Source: Betaproteobacteria bacterium (GTDB lineage Bacteria > Pseudomonadota > Gammaproteobacteria > Burkholderiales > Usitatibacteraceae). From it: 32,307 nt of DNA. Both the position numbers and the translations under genes were made by a program. The stretch is taken from positions 1-32,307 of the forward strand of contig JAABQW010000067.1 in NCBI GenBank assembly GCA_011391275.1, given 5' to 3'. The notes under the pieces are model-generated. The model made no database searches. It worked only from the letters and a program-made list of their open reading frames with translations, and was not told the DNA's origin. Below, one piece after another: positions 1 to 8,768 of the stretch (within the stretch, counting starts at the first letter, position 1; every line of letters begins with the position of its first letter).

Positions 1-1
1 C

Positions 2-493
2 CCGACGAGGGACGGAAGGGCGAAGTTCGTGCACGCGGACCTCATCCCGGCCAACGAGCGGCCCGACGCCGGCTACCCCTTCGTCCTCATCACCGGCCGG
101 CAGCTCGAGCACTGGCATACGGGCTCCATGACGCGCCGCGCCTCCGTGCTCGACGCCCTCGAGCCGCGCGCCGTCGTCTCCATGCACCCGCTGGACCTCG
201 ATGCGCTGGGGGCGCTTCCCGGGGACGTGATCACCGTGGCCTCGCGCCGCGGCGCGATCTCGCTCGCCGCGCGCGCCGACGACGGCACGCCGCGCGGGTC
301 GGTCTTCATCCCCTTCGCCTTCTACGAGGCGGCGGCCAACCTCCTCACCAACCCGGCGCTGGATCCGTTCGGCAAGATCGCGGAGCTCAAGTACTGCGCG
401 GTCGCGGTGCGCAAGGGCGGCAAGCTCGCCGAGCTGGCGAGCTATGGCGGCGGGCAGTCCTTCCCGGACCCGGCTCCAGAACCGGGTTCCTGA
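2..493 (+). CDS. Molybdopterin oxidoreductase, formate dehydrogenase alpha subunit-like, C-terminal part (5' truncated by window)
   Basis: Open frame continues to the window edge; ITGRQLEHWHTGSMTRRASVL and the molybdopterin dinucleotide-binding C-terminal domain pattern (HPLDLDALGALPGDVITVASRRG) resemble FdhA/FdhF-type subunits. Confidence 0.85.
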   Translation, partial: PTRDGRAKFVHADLIPANERPDAGYPFVLITGRQLEHWHTGSMTRRASVLDALEPRAVVSMHPLDLDALGALPGDVITVASRRGAISLAARADDGTPRGSVFIPFAFYEAAANLLTNPALDPFGKIAELKYCAVAVRKGGKLAELASYGGGQSFPDPAPEPGS

Positions 494-508
494 GCCGGGT
501 TCCTGCAA

Positions 509-1006
509 GTGGCCGCGATCGATCCGGGCCGCTCCTCGCGTGTCGCGCTGGTCGAGATCACGAAGGACAGCCTGCGCGACTACCTGCGGCTGAAGGTCGC
601 GCCGTCGCAGGAGGGTTTCGTCGCGTCCAACGCGGTGTCGATCGCGCAGGCGCACTTCCACCCGGAAGCGTGGTTCCGCGGCATCGCCGCCGGCGCAACG
701 CCCGTGGGGTTCGCGATGCTCGAGGACTGGCGCCAGTGCCCGGAATCGGCGCCCGAGGATTGGCGGCGCGAGCCCTACGTGGGCCTCTGGCGGTTCATGA
801 TCGACCAGCGCCGGCAGCAGATGGGCTTCGGCGCGCAGGCGCTGCGCCTGCTCATCGACCACGCGCGCGCCGTGCCGGGAACGCGGGCGATGTTCCTCAG
901 CTTCGTCGAGGGAGAGGGCAGCCCCGAGGCCTTCTACCGCAAGCTCGGGTTCGAGCGCACGGGCGAGATGGACGAGGACGAGCACGTCATGAAGCTCGCG
1001 TTCTGA
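509..1006 (+). CDS. GNAT-family N-acetyltransferase
   Basis: GTG start; GLWRFMIDQRRQQMGFGAQALRLLIDHAR acetyl-CoA-binding motif and FYRKLGFERTGE ending typical of GNAT. Confidence 0.85.
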   Translation: MAAIDPGRSSRVALVEITKDSLRDYLRLKVAPSQEGFVASNAVSIAQAHFHPEAWFRGIAAGATPVGFAMLEDWRQCPESAPEDWRREPYVGLWRFMIDQRRQQMGFGAQALRLLIDHARAVPGTRAMFLSFVEGEGSPEAFYRKLGFERTGEMDEDEHVMKLAF

Positions 1007-1059
1007 TAGTGTTTCAGGTCCCCGAATCCTGCCGTTCCCGTTCATCCCGAGAGGTCACC

Positions 1060-2037
1060 ATGCGCACGTCCCGAACTCTGCCCGCGCTCGCCGCGGCGCT
1101 CCTCCTCGCCGTTGCGGCCCCTTTCGCCCAGGCCCAGGCCTGGCCCTCGAAGACCGTGAAGTTCATCGTCGGCTTCCCGCCCGGAGGCTCCACGGACCAG
1201 GTGGCCCGCATCCTCGCGGCGCAGCTCACGACGGCGCTCGGCCAGCAATTCGTCGTCGAAAACCGCACCGGCGCATCGGGCTCGATCGGCGCGGCCGCCG
1301 TCGCCCAGGCGGCGCCTGACGGCACCACGTTCGGGGTCGTGTTCGACACGCACGGCGTCAATCCCTCGGTGATCCCGAACCTGTCCTTCAGCACGACGAA
1401 GGACCTGGCCAACGTGATGCTCATCGGCACCTCGCCGATGGCGATCGTCACGCACCCGGGCCAGCCCTACAAGGACTTCAAGGACGCGCTCGCTGCGGCG
1501 AAGGCGAAGCCGGGGTCGGTCGCCATCGGCTCGATCGGCACCGGCAGCCTCGGGCACCTCGCCGTCGCGCAGATCGGCAACCTGCAGGGCGTCGAACTCA
1601 CGCACGTGCCTTACAAGGGCGGCGGGCCGCTCATGATCGACGCCATCGGCGGGCAGGTGCCGCTGGCGATCGGCACGGTGTTCCTCGCCAACCCGCACGT
1701 GAAGGCCGGCAAGGTGCGCGCGCTGGCCGTCACTTCCGCGAAGCCCTCGGCCACCATGCCGGGCGTGGGCACCGTGGCCGACCAGGGCGTGCCCGGGTTC
1801 GCCGCACTCGCCTGGTGGGGCGTCATCGCGCCTGCCGGCACCCCGGCACCCATCGTGAAGAAGTTGAACGAGGAAATCGCCAGGGCGCTCAAGCTTCCGG
1901 CCGTCGCGGAGAAGCTTTCCGCGCAGGGCATGGATATCGTCGGCAGCAGCCCGGAGGACGCGGACCGCTTCGTGAAGGGCGAGATCGAGCGCTGGGCCAG
2001 GGTCGTGAAGGACAACAGGATCAAGGCGGGCGACTGA
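1060..2037 (+). CDS. Bug/TctC-family tripartite tricarboxylate transporter substrate-binding protein
   Basis: Signal peptide then WPSKTVKFIVGFPPGGSTDQVARILAAQL, VENRTGASGSIGAAAVA, VPYKGGGPLMIDAIGGQV; ATG at 1060 in frame with stop at 2037. Confidence 0.92.
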   Translation: MRTSRTLPALAAALLLAVAAPFAQAQAWPSKTVKFIVGFPPGGSTDQVARILAAQLTTALGQQFVVENRTGASGSIGAAAVAQAAPDGTTFGVVFDTHGVNPSVIPNLSFSTTKDLANVMLIGTSPMAIVTHPGQPYKDFKDALAAAKAKPGSVAIGSIGTGSLGHLAVAQIGNLQGVELTHVPYKGGGPLMIDAIGGQVPLAIGTVFLANPHVKAGKVRALAVTSAKPSATMPGVGTVADQGVPGFAALAWWGVIAPAGTPAPIVKKLNEEIARALKLPAVAEKLSAQGMDIVGSSPEDADRFVKGEIERWARVVKDNRIKAGD

Positions 2038-3101
2038 TGCGGCTGCACAGGATCGCCGTGATGCCGGGCGACGGCATCGGCAAGGAAGTGGTTCCCGAGG
2101 GGCTGCGGCTCCTCGCGGCGGTGGAGAAGAAAGTGGGCGGCTTCCATTGCGAGCCGACCCACTTCCCGTGGGGCTCGGACTATTACCGCGAGCACGGGGT
2201 GATGATGCCGGAGGATGGCAACGACGCGCTCAAGCCGTTCGCCGCGATCCTCTTCGGCGCCGTCGGCGACCCTGAGCTCCCGGATCACCTCACGCTCTGG
2301 GGGCTGCGGCTCAAGATCTGCCAGGGCTTCGACCAGTACGCCAACGTCCGCCCCACGCGCATCTTCCCGGGCGTGCCCAGCCCGCTGGCCAATCGCGGCC
2401 CCGGCGACATCGACTGGGTGATCGTGCGGGAAAACACCGAGGGCGAGTACTCGGGCGCCGGCGGGCGCGTGCACACGGGCCTGCCTATCGAAGTCGCGAT
2501 GGAGACCTCCGTCTTCACCCGCGTGGGCGTGGAGCGCGTGATGCGGTTCGCCTTCCGCCTGGCGCAGTCGCGCCCGCGCAAGCACCTCACGGTGATCACC
2601 AAGAGCAATGCCCAGCGCCACGGCATGGTGATGTGGGACGAGATCGCGCGCGAGGTGGCCGCGGAGTTCCCCGACGTGGCGGTGCGAAAGCTCCTCGTCG
2701 ACGCCGCCACCACCGTGATGGTGCAGGACCCGCGCTCGCTCGACACGATCGTCGCGACCAACCTGCACGCCGACGTCCTCTCGGACCTTGCGGGCGCGCT
2801 CGCCGGGAGCCTCGGCATCGCGCCCACGGCGAACCTCAACCCCGAGCGCCTGTTCCCCTCGATGTTCGAACCGATCCACGGCTCGGCCTTCGACATCATG
2901 GGCAAGGGCGTGGCCAACCCCATCGCCACCTTCTGGACGGTGGCCATGATGCTCGAGCACCTGGGCGAGAAGCCGGCAGCCGACGCCATCATGGCCGCCA
3001 TCGAGAAGGTGTGCCTCGAAGGCAAGTCGCTGCCGCGCGACATCGGCGGCACCGCCCGCACCCGGGAAGTCACCGACGCCGTCATCGCGGCGCTGGGCTA
3101 G
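2037..3101 (+). CDS. Tartrate dehydrogenase/decarboxylating D-malate dehydrogenase-like (isocitrate/isopropylmalate dehydrogenase superfamily)
   Basis: MRLHRIAVMPGDGIGKEVVPEG, VRENTEGEYSGAGGR, MFEPIHGSAFDIMGKGVANPIA; ATG overlaps upstream stop by 1 nt. Confidence 0.9.
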   Translation: MRLHRIAVMPGDGIGKEVVPEGLRLLAAVEKKVGGFHCEPTHFPWGSDYYREHGVMMPEDGNDALKPFAAILFGAVGDPELPDHLTLWGLRLKICQGFDQYANVRPTRIFPGVPSPLANRGPGDIDWVIVRENTEGEYSGAGGRVHTGLPIEVAMETSVFTRVGVERVMRFAFRLAQSRPRKHLTVITKSNAQRHGMVMWDEIAREVAAEFPDVAVRKLLVDAATTVMVQDPRSLDTIVATNLHADVLSDLAGALAGSLGIAPTANLNPERLFPSMFEPIHGSAFDIMGKGVANPIATFWTVAMMLEHLGEKPAADAIMAAIEKVCLEGKSLPRDIGGTARTREVTDAVIAALG

Positions 3102-3172
3102 GAGGGGTCGCGCCGGGAAAGTCGTGGAAGAACGTTCCCACGCCTGACCGGCCAGCTCCGCCAGGAATTCCC

Positions 3173-3994
3173 ATGGAATCGCTGCCAACCACGTGGTCCG
3201 CCCTTTGCGCGCTGGCATTCGTGCTCGGCGTGCGGCACGGGTTCGACGCGGACCACCTTGCCACGATCGACGGGCTTACCCGTTTCAATGCCCGGACCAA
3301 CCCGGCCCTTTCGCGGCTGTGCGGCACGCTGTTCTCGCTGGGCCACGGGCTCGTCGTCTGCCTCGTGGCGCTGGCCGCCGGCACGCTTATGATCGGCTGG
3401 CAGGCACCGGGTTGGCTGGAGTTCACCGGCGTAGGCATCTCCATCGCCTTCCTGTTCGGGCTCGCGTACCTGAACCTACGCGCTGTCCTCGTCGCGGAGC
3501 CCGGAGCCGTCGTGTCCCCGGCGGGCCTGCGGTCCCGGCTGCTGGGCCGCATCGTCACCGTCCGCAGCCCCTGGGCGGTGGCGGCGGTGGGTTCGCTCTT
3601 CGCCATCTCCTTCGACACGGTCTCGCAGGCGGCGCTGTTCGCCCTTGCGGCGAGCCGCTTCGGCGGCATCCCTGAAGCGCTCTTCGTCTGCGCGCTGTTC
3701 GTCCTCGGGATGCTCGCGGTCGACGGCGCGAACGGCCTGTGGATCAACAGCCTCGTCGGGCGAGCCGACCGGACCGCGGCCATCGCCTCGCGTGTCATGG
3801 CCCTCGCGGTGGGCGGCATCAGCCTGGCCCTGGGACTCTTCACGGTCGCGAGGCTCGCACTGCCCGGTCTCGAAGCCTGGTACGAGGGCCGCGAGCTCGC
3901 GCTCGGCGGCGCCGTCGTGGCGATCGTGCTGGCGGCGTTCCTCGCGGGCATGCTCGCCGCCCGCCGGCGCGCGGCATTGGCACCGGGAAACTGA
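3173..3994 (+). CDS. Nickel/cobalt transporter (NiCoT)-like permease
   Basis: RHGFDADHLATID (HX4DH-type motif), SLGHGLVV, FDTVSQAALFAL, multiple hydrophobic segments. Confidence 0.8.
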   Translation: MESLPTTWSALCALAFVLGVRHGFDADHLATIDGLTRFNARTNPALSRLCGTLFSLGHGLVVCLVALAAGTLMIGWQAPGWLEFTGVGISIAFLFGLAYLNLRAVLVAEPGAVVSPAGLRSRLLGRIVTVRSPWAVAAVGSLFAISFDTVSQAALFALAASRFGGIPEALFVCALFVLGMLAVDGANGLWINSLVGRADRTAAIASRVMALAVGGISLALGLFTVARLALPGLEAWYEGRELALGGAVVAIVLAAFLAGMLAARRRAALAPGN

Positions 3995-4052
3995 TCCGGT
4001 CACGCTGCGGCCCGCCGCAACAGCCGCCCCTTGACAGGCCGGCGGCCTCCCG

Positions 4053-4072
4053 TCAAAGTGATATCACTTTGA
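4053..4072. promoter_or_regulatory. Perfect 20-bp palindrome TCAAAGTGATATCACTTTGA upstream of the SPFH gene; candidate operator
   Basis: Sequence equals its own reverse complement over all 20 positions; 22 bp upstream of the ATG at 4095; TTGACA hexamer at 4031-4036. Confidence 0.7.
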
Positions 4073-4094
4073 TAGCCCCTCCGGGAGGGACGAC

Positions 4095-4976
4095 ATGGCC
4101 GCCTACCGCAAGGAAGGCAACTTCGAGAAGCCGGCGAGCACCTTCAACGGCCTGTTCATGCTGCTTGTTCTCCTGGGGCTCGTCGCGCTCCTGGTGTTCG
4201 GCATCCTCGGCCTGCGGTCGCCGGCCGTCGCGGTGACGGCGGGCGCCGCCATCGTGTTCGTGGCCGGAGGCTTCTTCATGCTGCAGCCCAACGAGGCCGG
4301 CGTGATCACGCTCTTCGGCGACTACTCGGGCACGGAGCGCACGCCGGGCCTGCGCTGGACATGGCCCTGGATGATCCGCAAGAAGGTGAGCGCGCGGGCG
4401 CGCAACCACAACGTGGACACGCTCAAGGTGAACGACAAGCGCGGCAACCCCGTGGAGATCGCCGCGGTGGTGGTATGGCGCGTGGAGGACACGGCCCAGG
4501 CGCTCTTCGACGTCGACGACTTCGAGAACTTCGTGCACGTGCAGAGCGAGTCGGCGCTGCGCCACGTGGCCACGCGCTACAACTACGACGAGGGCGAGGC
4601 GCACGACGAGGGCGAGATCACGCTGCGAGCCGGTGCCGACACCGTGGCCGACGCCCTGTGCGACGAGCTGCAGGCGCGCGTGCAGCTCGCGGGCGTGAAG
4701 GTCGAGGAGGCCAAGCTCACCCACCTCGCCTACGCGCCCGAGATCGCGGGCGCCATGCTGCGCCGCCAGCAGGCGGAAGCCGTCATCAGCGCGCGCAGCA
4801 AGATCGTGACCGGCGCCGTGACCATGGTCGAGATGGCGCTGAAGCAGCTCTCCGAGAAGAACGTGGTCGAACTCGACGACGAGCGCCGCGCCGCAATGGT
4901 GTCGAACCTGATGGTGGTGCTCTGCTCGGAGCGCGACACGCAGCCCATCGTCAACGCCGGCACGCTGTATCCCTGA
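4095..4976 (+). CDS. SPFH/band-7 domain membrane protein
   Basis: Two N-terminal TM segments followed by [29 protein letters not shown] and coiled [32 protein letters not shown] typical of prohibitin/stomatin-like proteins. Confidence 0.88.
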   Translation: MAAYRKEGNFEKPASTFNGLFMLLVLLGLVALLVFGILGLRSPAVAVTAGAAIVFVAGGFFMLQPNEAGVITLFGDYSGTERTPGLRWTWPWMIRKKVSARARNHNVDTLKVNDKRGNPVEIAAVVVWRVEDTAQALFDVDDFENFVHVQSESALRHVATRYNYDEGEAHDEGEITLRAGADTVADALCDELQARVQLAGVKVEEAKLTHLAYAPEIAGAMLRRQQAEAVISARSKIVTGAVTMVEMALKQLSEKNVVELDDERRAAMVSNLMVVLCSERDTQPIVNAGTLYP

Positions 4977-4983
4977 GCCGGCC

Positions 4984-5340
4984 ATGGACGCGGCCACCGT
5001 CGGCGCGGCGATCCTGGGCGCCAATTCGATCCTGTTGCTCGCGCTCGCCTGGGCGATCGGCGTGCTCGGGCACGTGCGGCTCGTCAACAACTACCGCGCG
5101 CACCCGGAACGCTACCCGGACGCGCAGGGCCTCGGGCGGTGGATGGGTTTCACGCTCGGCGCGGGCGGCCTCTCGTTCGGCCTGTGCGCGCTCGCGTGGG
5201 GCGCGCGGGCCATCGGCGAGGACCAGGCCGGCCTGTGGGTGGGTGCCACGGCGTTGCTGCTGGTCGCCTTCGCCTTCGGGGGGCTCGCGCGGTACCGCCG
5301 AGTGCCCCCAGCGTCCGCTGGCACATCGAAGGGGCGCTGA
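4984..5340 (+). CDS. Small integral membrane protein of unknown function
   Basis: 118 aa, about 3 hydrophobic segments, tightly packed between the SPFH and RHH genes. Confidence 0.65.
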   Translation: MDAATVGAAILGANSILLLALAWAIGVLGHVRLVNNYRAHPERYPDAQGLGRWMGFTLGAGGLSFGLCALAWGARAIGEDQAGLWVGATALLLVAFAFGGLARYRRVPPASAGTSKGR

Positions 5341-5347
5341 TCCTCCG

Positions 5348-5530
5348 ATGGCGAGCCCCGACAAGAAGGCGTTCCTGCTTCGCATCGACCCGGGGCTCTG
5401 GGCCGAGATCGAGCGCCTCGCGCAGTCCGAGCTGCGCAGCGTCAACGGCCAGGTCGAGTACCTGCTGCGCGACGCGCTGGAGCGCCGGGGCTTCCGCCCC
5501 GCCTCGGCGCGCAAGCCGCCGAAGCGATAG
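5348..5530 (+). CDS. Arc-like ribbon-helix-helix DNA-binding protein
   Basis: 60 aa; KKAFLLRIDPGLWAEIERLAQSELRSVNGQVEYLLRDALERRG matches beta-strand plus two-helix RHH pattern (SVNGQVEYLLRDAL). Confidence 0.85.
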   Translation: MASPDKKAFLLRIDPGLWAEIERLAQSELRSVNGQVEYLLRDALERRGFRPASARKPPKR

Positions 5531-5628
5531 TGGGACGGTTCTGCGGAACCGGTCTATTCCCGGAATTGATGGGCCCCGCGTCCTGGCTCACGAATAGACC
5601 GGTTCCGCAGAACCGTCCCACTATCGCT
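5523..5628. repeat. Perfect inverted repeat, 37-bp arms (5523-5559 / 5592-5628), 32-nt loop; REPIN/MITE-like hairpin element
   Basis: AGCGATAGTGGGACGGTTCTGCGGAACCGGTCTATTC and its exact reverse complement; each arm contains sub-hairpin CGGTTC-TGCG-GAACCG. Confidence 0.9.
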
Positions 5629-6829
5629 CCTCCGGCGGCTTCACCCGCCGGAATTCGCGCCACAGCGCGAGGTCGTAGCCGATCTTGGCGACTCCCGCGA
5701 GCACCAGGGGCACGCCCAGCCCCGCCGTCTGCATCAGGGCGCCGGCGAACATCGGCGCGAGCGCCCAACCTCCCGAGCGCACGAGGTTCGTCACCCCGGC
5801 CGCGGCCAGGCGCTCGGCGGGCTTCACCACGGCCATCACGTACGACTGGCGAGTCGGCACGTCCATCTCGTTGAGCGCCTCGCGCAGCAGGAAGAAGAAC
5901 GCGGCCCACGCGAACTCGTCCGAGGCGACGATCGTGAAGAGGAGCGCGCTCGAGGGGATGTGCGTGTAGACCATCGTGTTGATGAGCCCGATGCGCTTCG
6001 CGAGCCACGCCGCCGCGATGTGCGAGGCGGCAGACAGGAGCCTGCCCGCACTGAAAAGGACCGCCACGGTGGCGGCCGTCGCACCGAACCGTTCGGAGAA
6101 CCAGTAGGCGAAGATCGCCGAGCCGATGAAGCCGCCGGCGAAGGCGTCGACGAAGAAGAGCGCCGAGATCTTCGCGATGATGGGCCGGCTCTCGGGCGAC
6201 AGGTCGCGCAGCCGGGAGGGCGCGGCATCCCCCACGCGGGCGGGCAGCCGCGCGTAGAGCGCGGCGGAGGCGAGGTAGAGCGCGCAGAAGAGCACCAGCG
6301 CCGCCTTCATCGCGGCCAGCGGGGCCATCCCCGCGGCCATCTCGAGCAGCGTGGGCAATCCCGCCAGGAGGCCCCCGGCCGCATAGCCCACGTCGAGCAG
6401 CACGTTGTACCAGGCGAAGACGCGCGTGCGGTCCGAGTCCGTGGTGGTCGCGGGGAACATCGCCTGCTCGAGGATCGGGATGGCGCCCCGGTCGCGGCCG
6501 TTCACGTTGAACATGCCCACGAAGGCCGCGGCGGCGATCACCGGGAATGCGTCGGTCGCGAGGAGGAGGGCGCAGCCCAGGACGGGCAGGCCCGAGAGCG
6601 TCACGAGCAGGGCCCGCTCCGGCAGGCGGCTGCCGGCGATCATCGTGAGGAGCGTAGCGAGTGCCGCGCCCCAAAGCGCCGCGGAGAGGACCATGCCGAT
6701 CTGCGTCGCCGTGAATCCGAGCCGGGCGCAGTACAGCCCGATCAGCACCGCCATCATCCCGATGGCGAGCGCGCGCAGGAAAGCGGCGGTGTAGAGGATG
6801 CGGCGAACGCGTGCCGCGGAAGGGGTCAC
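5621..6829 (-). CDS. MFS transporter
   Basis: About 12 hydrophobic segments; N-terminus ILYTAAFLRALAIGMMAVLIGLYCARLGFTATQIGMVLSAALWG. Confidence 0.85.
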   Translation of the reverse strand: MTPSAARVRRILYTAAFLRALAIGMMAVLIGLYCARLGFTATQIGMVLSAALWGAALATLLTMIAGSRLPERALLVTLSGLPVLGCALLLATDAFPVIAAAAFVGMFNVNGRDRGAIPILEQAMFPATTTDSDRTRVFAWYNVLLDVGYAAGGLLAGLPTLLEMAAGMAPLAAMKAALVLFCALYLASAALYARLPARVGDAAPSRLRDLSPESRPIIAKISALFFVDAFAGGFIGSAIFAYWFSERFGATAATVAVLFSAGRLLSAASHIAAAWLAKRIGLINTMVYTHIPSSALLFTIVASDEFAWAAFFFLLREALNEMDVPTRQSYVMAVVKPAERLAAAGVTNLVRSGGWALAPMFAGALMQTAGLGVPLVLAGVAKIGYDLALWREFRRVKPPEER

Positions 6830-6847
6830 GCGGCGATCATACGCGGC

Positions 6848-7930
6848 TCAGATGGTGGGCCTGCGGCGCAGGAAGTCGAGCCGGTCGATGGAGCGCACCT
6901 TCAGTTCCCTGAGGTCGGTGCCCTGCAGCACCGTGAGCGCCACTTCCACCCCCGGCTCCCCCGCGGCCCACAGCTTTCCGTAGAAGTCCGCGAGGTCGCG
7001 CACCTTCTCGCCACCCACCGCGAGGATGAGGTCGCCGGTGCGCAGTCCCGCCGCCTCCGCGGGGCCCTCGGCGGTCACGCGCAGGACCTTGAGCCTCCCG
7101 TCGTCCTCGATGGTGTTCACGCCGATCCACGGCCGCCGGCCCGCCTTCTGCCGGCCCGTCTCGATCATCTCCGCGAGGATGGGCTTGATGAGGTCGATGG
7201 GGACGAACATGTTGCCCGGCAGGCGCTCTCCCGGCGTCATCGCGTCCATGACGAAAAGCGAGCCGATGCCCACCAGCTCGCCGTCCCGGTTGATCAGCGC
7301 CGCGCCGCTGTGGTCCACGCGCGGCGGCGCGGTGAAGATGGCCCCGTCGATGAGGTATTCCCAGTAGCCGGCGAAGGGCCGCTTCGAGACCACCGTGGCC
7401 ACCGACACGCCGCCCTCGCCCCCCGAGGCGATCATGAGGCGGTCGAGCTGCTCGACTTTCCCGGAGGCGCCGAGGCGGACGGGCTTCGGCGCGAGCGGCC
7501 CGAAGGGGCGCAGCAGCCCGAACCCGGTGGCGTGGTCGTAGGCCACGACGGTTGCCGGCAGCGACCGGCCGCCGGAGTCGGTGATCTCCACCTGGTCGGC
7601 CTCGAGGATCAGGTAGCCGATGGTGAGGACGAGCCCGGAGGGCGCGATGAGGATCCCGGAGCCGGAACGCTCGGCGCCCAGGGTCTCCTTCGAGCGCGCG
7701 TTGCCGATGGCGCGGGTGCGAACGGCGACGACGGCACCGGCGGCATCCTCGAGCTGCCGGCGGGTGGCCTCCTCGTCTCGGGCCGGCGCGGCGGGCTTTT
7801 CCGGGGCCGTGGGGACCGAGGCGCGGGCGGCCGGGAGCGCGGCGGCGAGGAGCAGGATCGCGAAGCGCAGCGCGGCACGATTCGGCAGCACGGTCGTCTC
7901 CTCGGGAATGCGGGGACCAGGCGAGGCCAT
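6848..7930 (-). CDS. HtrA-like trypsin-fold/PDZ protein, probably catalytically degenerate
   Basis: SGSGILIAPSGLVLTIGYLI, DHSGAALINRDGELVGIGSL, then PDZ domain GRRPWIGVNTIEDDGRLKVLRVTAEGPAEAAGLRTGDLILAVGGEKV. Confidence 0.8.
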   Translation of the reverse strand: MASPGPRIPEETTVLPNRAALRFAILLLAAALPAARASVPTAPEKPAAPARDEEATRRQLEDAAGAVVAVRTRAIGNARSKETLGAERSGSGILIAPSGLVLTIGYLILEADQVEITDSGGRSLPATVVAYDHATGFGLLRPFGPLAPKPVRLGASGKVEQLDRLMIASGGEGGVSVATVVSKRPFAGYWEYLIDGAIFTAPPRVDHSGAALINRDGELVGIGSLFVMDAMTPGERLPGNMFVPIDLIKPILAEMIETGRQKAGRRPWIGVNTIEDDGRLKVLRVTAEGPAEAAGLRTGDLILAVGGEKVRDLADFYGKLWAAGEPGVEVALTVLQGTDLRELKVRSIDRLDFLRRRPTI

Positions 7931-7963
7931 CCTAGCACCGCGCCCGGCGGGCGCGAAGCACCT

Positions 7964-8731
7964 TCAGGCGAGCCAGCCGAGGGTCTCGACGGTGGCCTTC
8001 GTGGGCCGGTACTCGGCGGCGGTCCAGCCCGCGTAGCCCAGGGCGTCGAGGCGCGCGAAACAGGCGGCGATGTCGACACGCCCCGTGCCGGGCTCGTGCC
8101 GCCCGGGGGCGTCGGCGAACTGGACGTGCCGGATCACCGGGGCGAAGCGCGCGAGGCCCTCGACGGGGTCCTCGCCCATCATGGCGGCGTGGTAGATGTC
8201 GTACTGCAGGCCCGCGTTGGGCGCGCCCGTCTCGGCCAGCAGCGCCGCGCCCTCGGCGGGCCGGGCGACGAGGAAGCCCGGCACGTCCACGGTGTTGATC
8301 GGCTCGAGGACGAGGGTGAGGCCCGCGCGCGCCATCTCCCGCGCGGCGTAGCGCAGGTTGGCGAGGAGTGTGGCGCGCAGCGCCGCCGCGTCCGCCCCGG
8401 CGGGCGCCTTGCCGGCGATGCAGTTCACGCGCTCGTTGCCCAGCACGCCCGCGTAGGCGATGGCGCGGGCCACGCCCTCCCGGAACTCGTCCTCGCGCCC
8501 CGGCAGGCACGCGATGCCGAAGTCGCCGGCGGACTTGTCGCCCATGGGCAGGTTGAAGAGGATCATCTCGAGGCCGTTGGCCTCGAGGAGCTCCGCGATC
8601 TCGCGCGCCTCCAGCTCGTAGGGCTGGGCGAATTCCACCGCGCCGAAGCCCGCGGCCGCGGCGGCGCCGAAGCGCTCCGCGAGGGGAACCTCGGGGAACA
8701 GGAAACCCAGGTTGGCGGCGAAGCGGGGCAT
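7964..8731 (-). CDS. hyi: Hydroxypyruvate isomerase
   Basis: MPRFAANLGFLFPEVPLAERFGAAAAAGFGAVEFAQPYE, FNLPMGD, LVLEPINTVDVPGFLV, YDIYHAAMMGED, HVQFADAPGRHEPGTG. Confidence 0.92.
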   Translation of the reverse strand: MPRFAANLGFLFPEVPLAERFGAAAAAGFGAVEFAQPYELEAREIAELLEANGLEMILFNLPMGDKSAGDFGIACLPGREDEFREGVARAIAYAGVLGNERVNCIAGKAPAGADAAALRATLLANLRYAAREMARAGLTLVLEPINTVDVPGFLVARPAEGAALLAETGAPNAGLQYDIYHAAMMGEDPVEGLARFAPVIRHVQFADAPGRHEPGTGRVDIAACFARLDALGYAGWTAAEYRPTKATVETLGWLA

Positions 8732-8768
8732 GGTCGCTGCTACTATAACGGACGAAGCGCCGCCACCG

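Noticed and set aside
2-493. Functional link between the formate dehydrogenase fragment and the Mbh-like antiporter cluster (a formate-driven pump)
   Set aside because: About 19 kb and many unrelated, oppositely oriented genes lie between them; no hydrogenase or linker subunits in the window.
4053-4072. The 20-bp palindrome as a transcription terminator of the upstream permease
   Set aside because: No loop and no T-tract; position close before the SPFH start and even symmetry fit a protein-binding site better, although this is untested.
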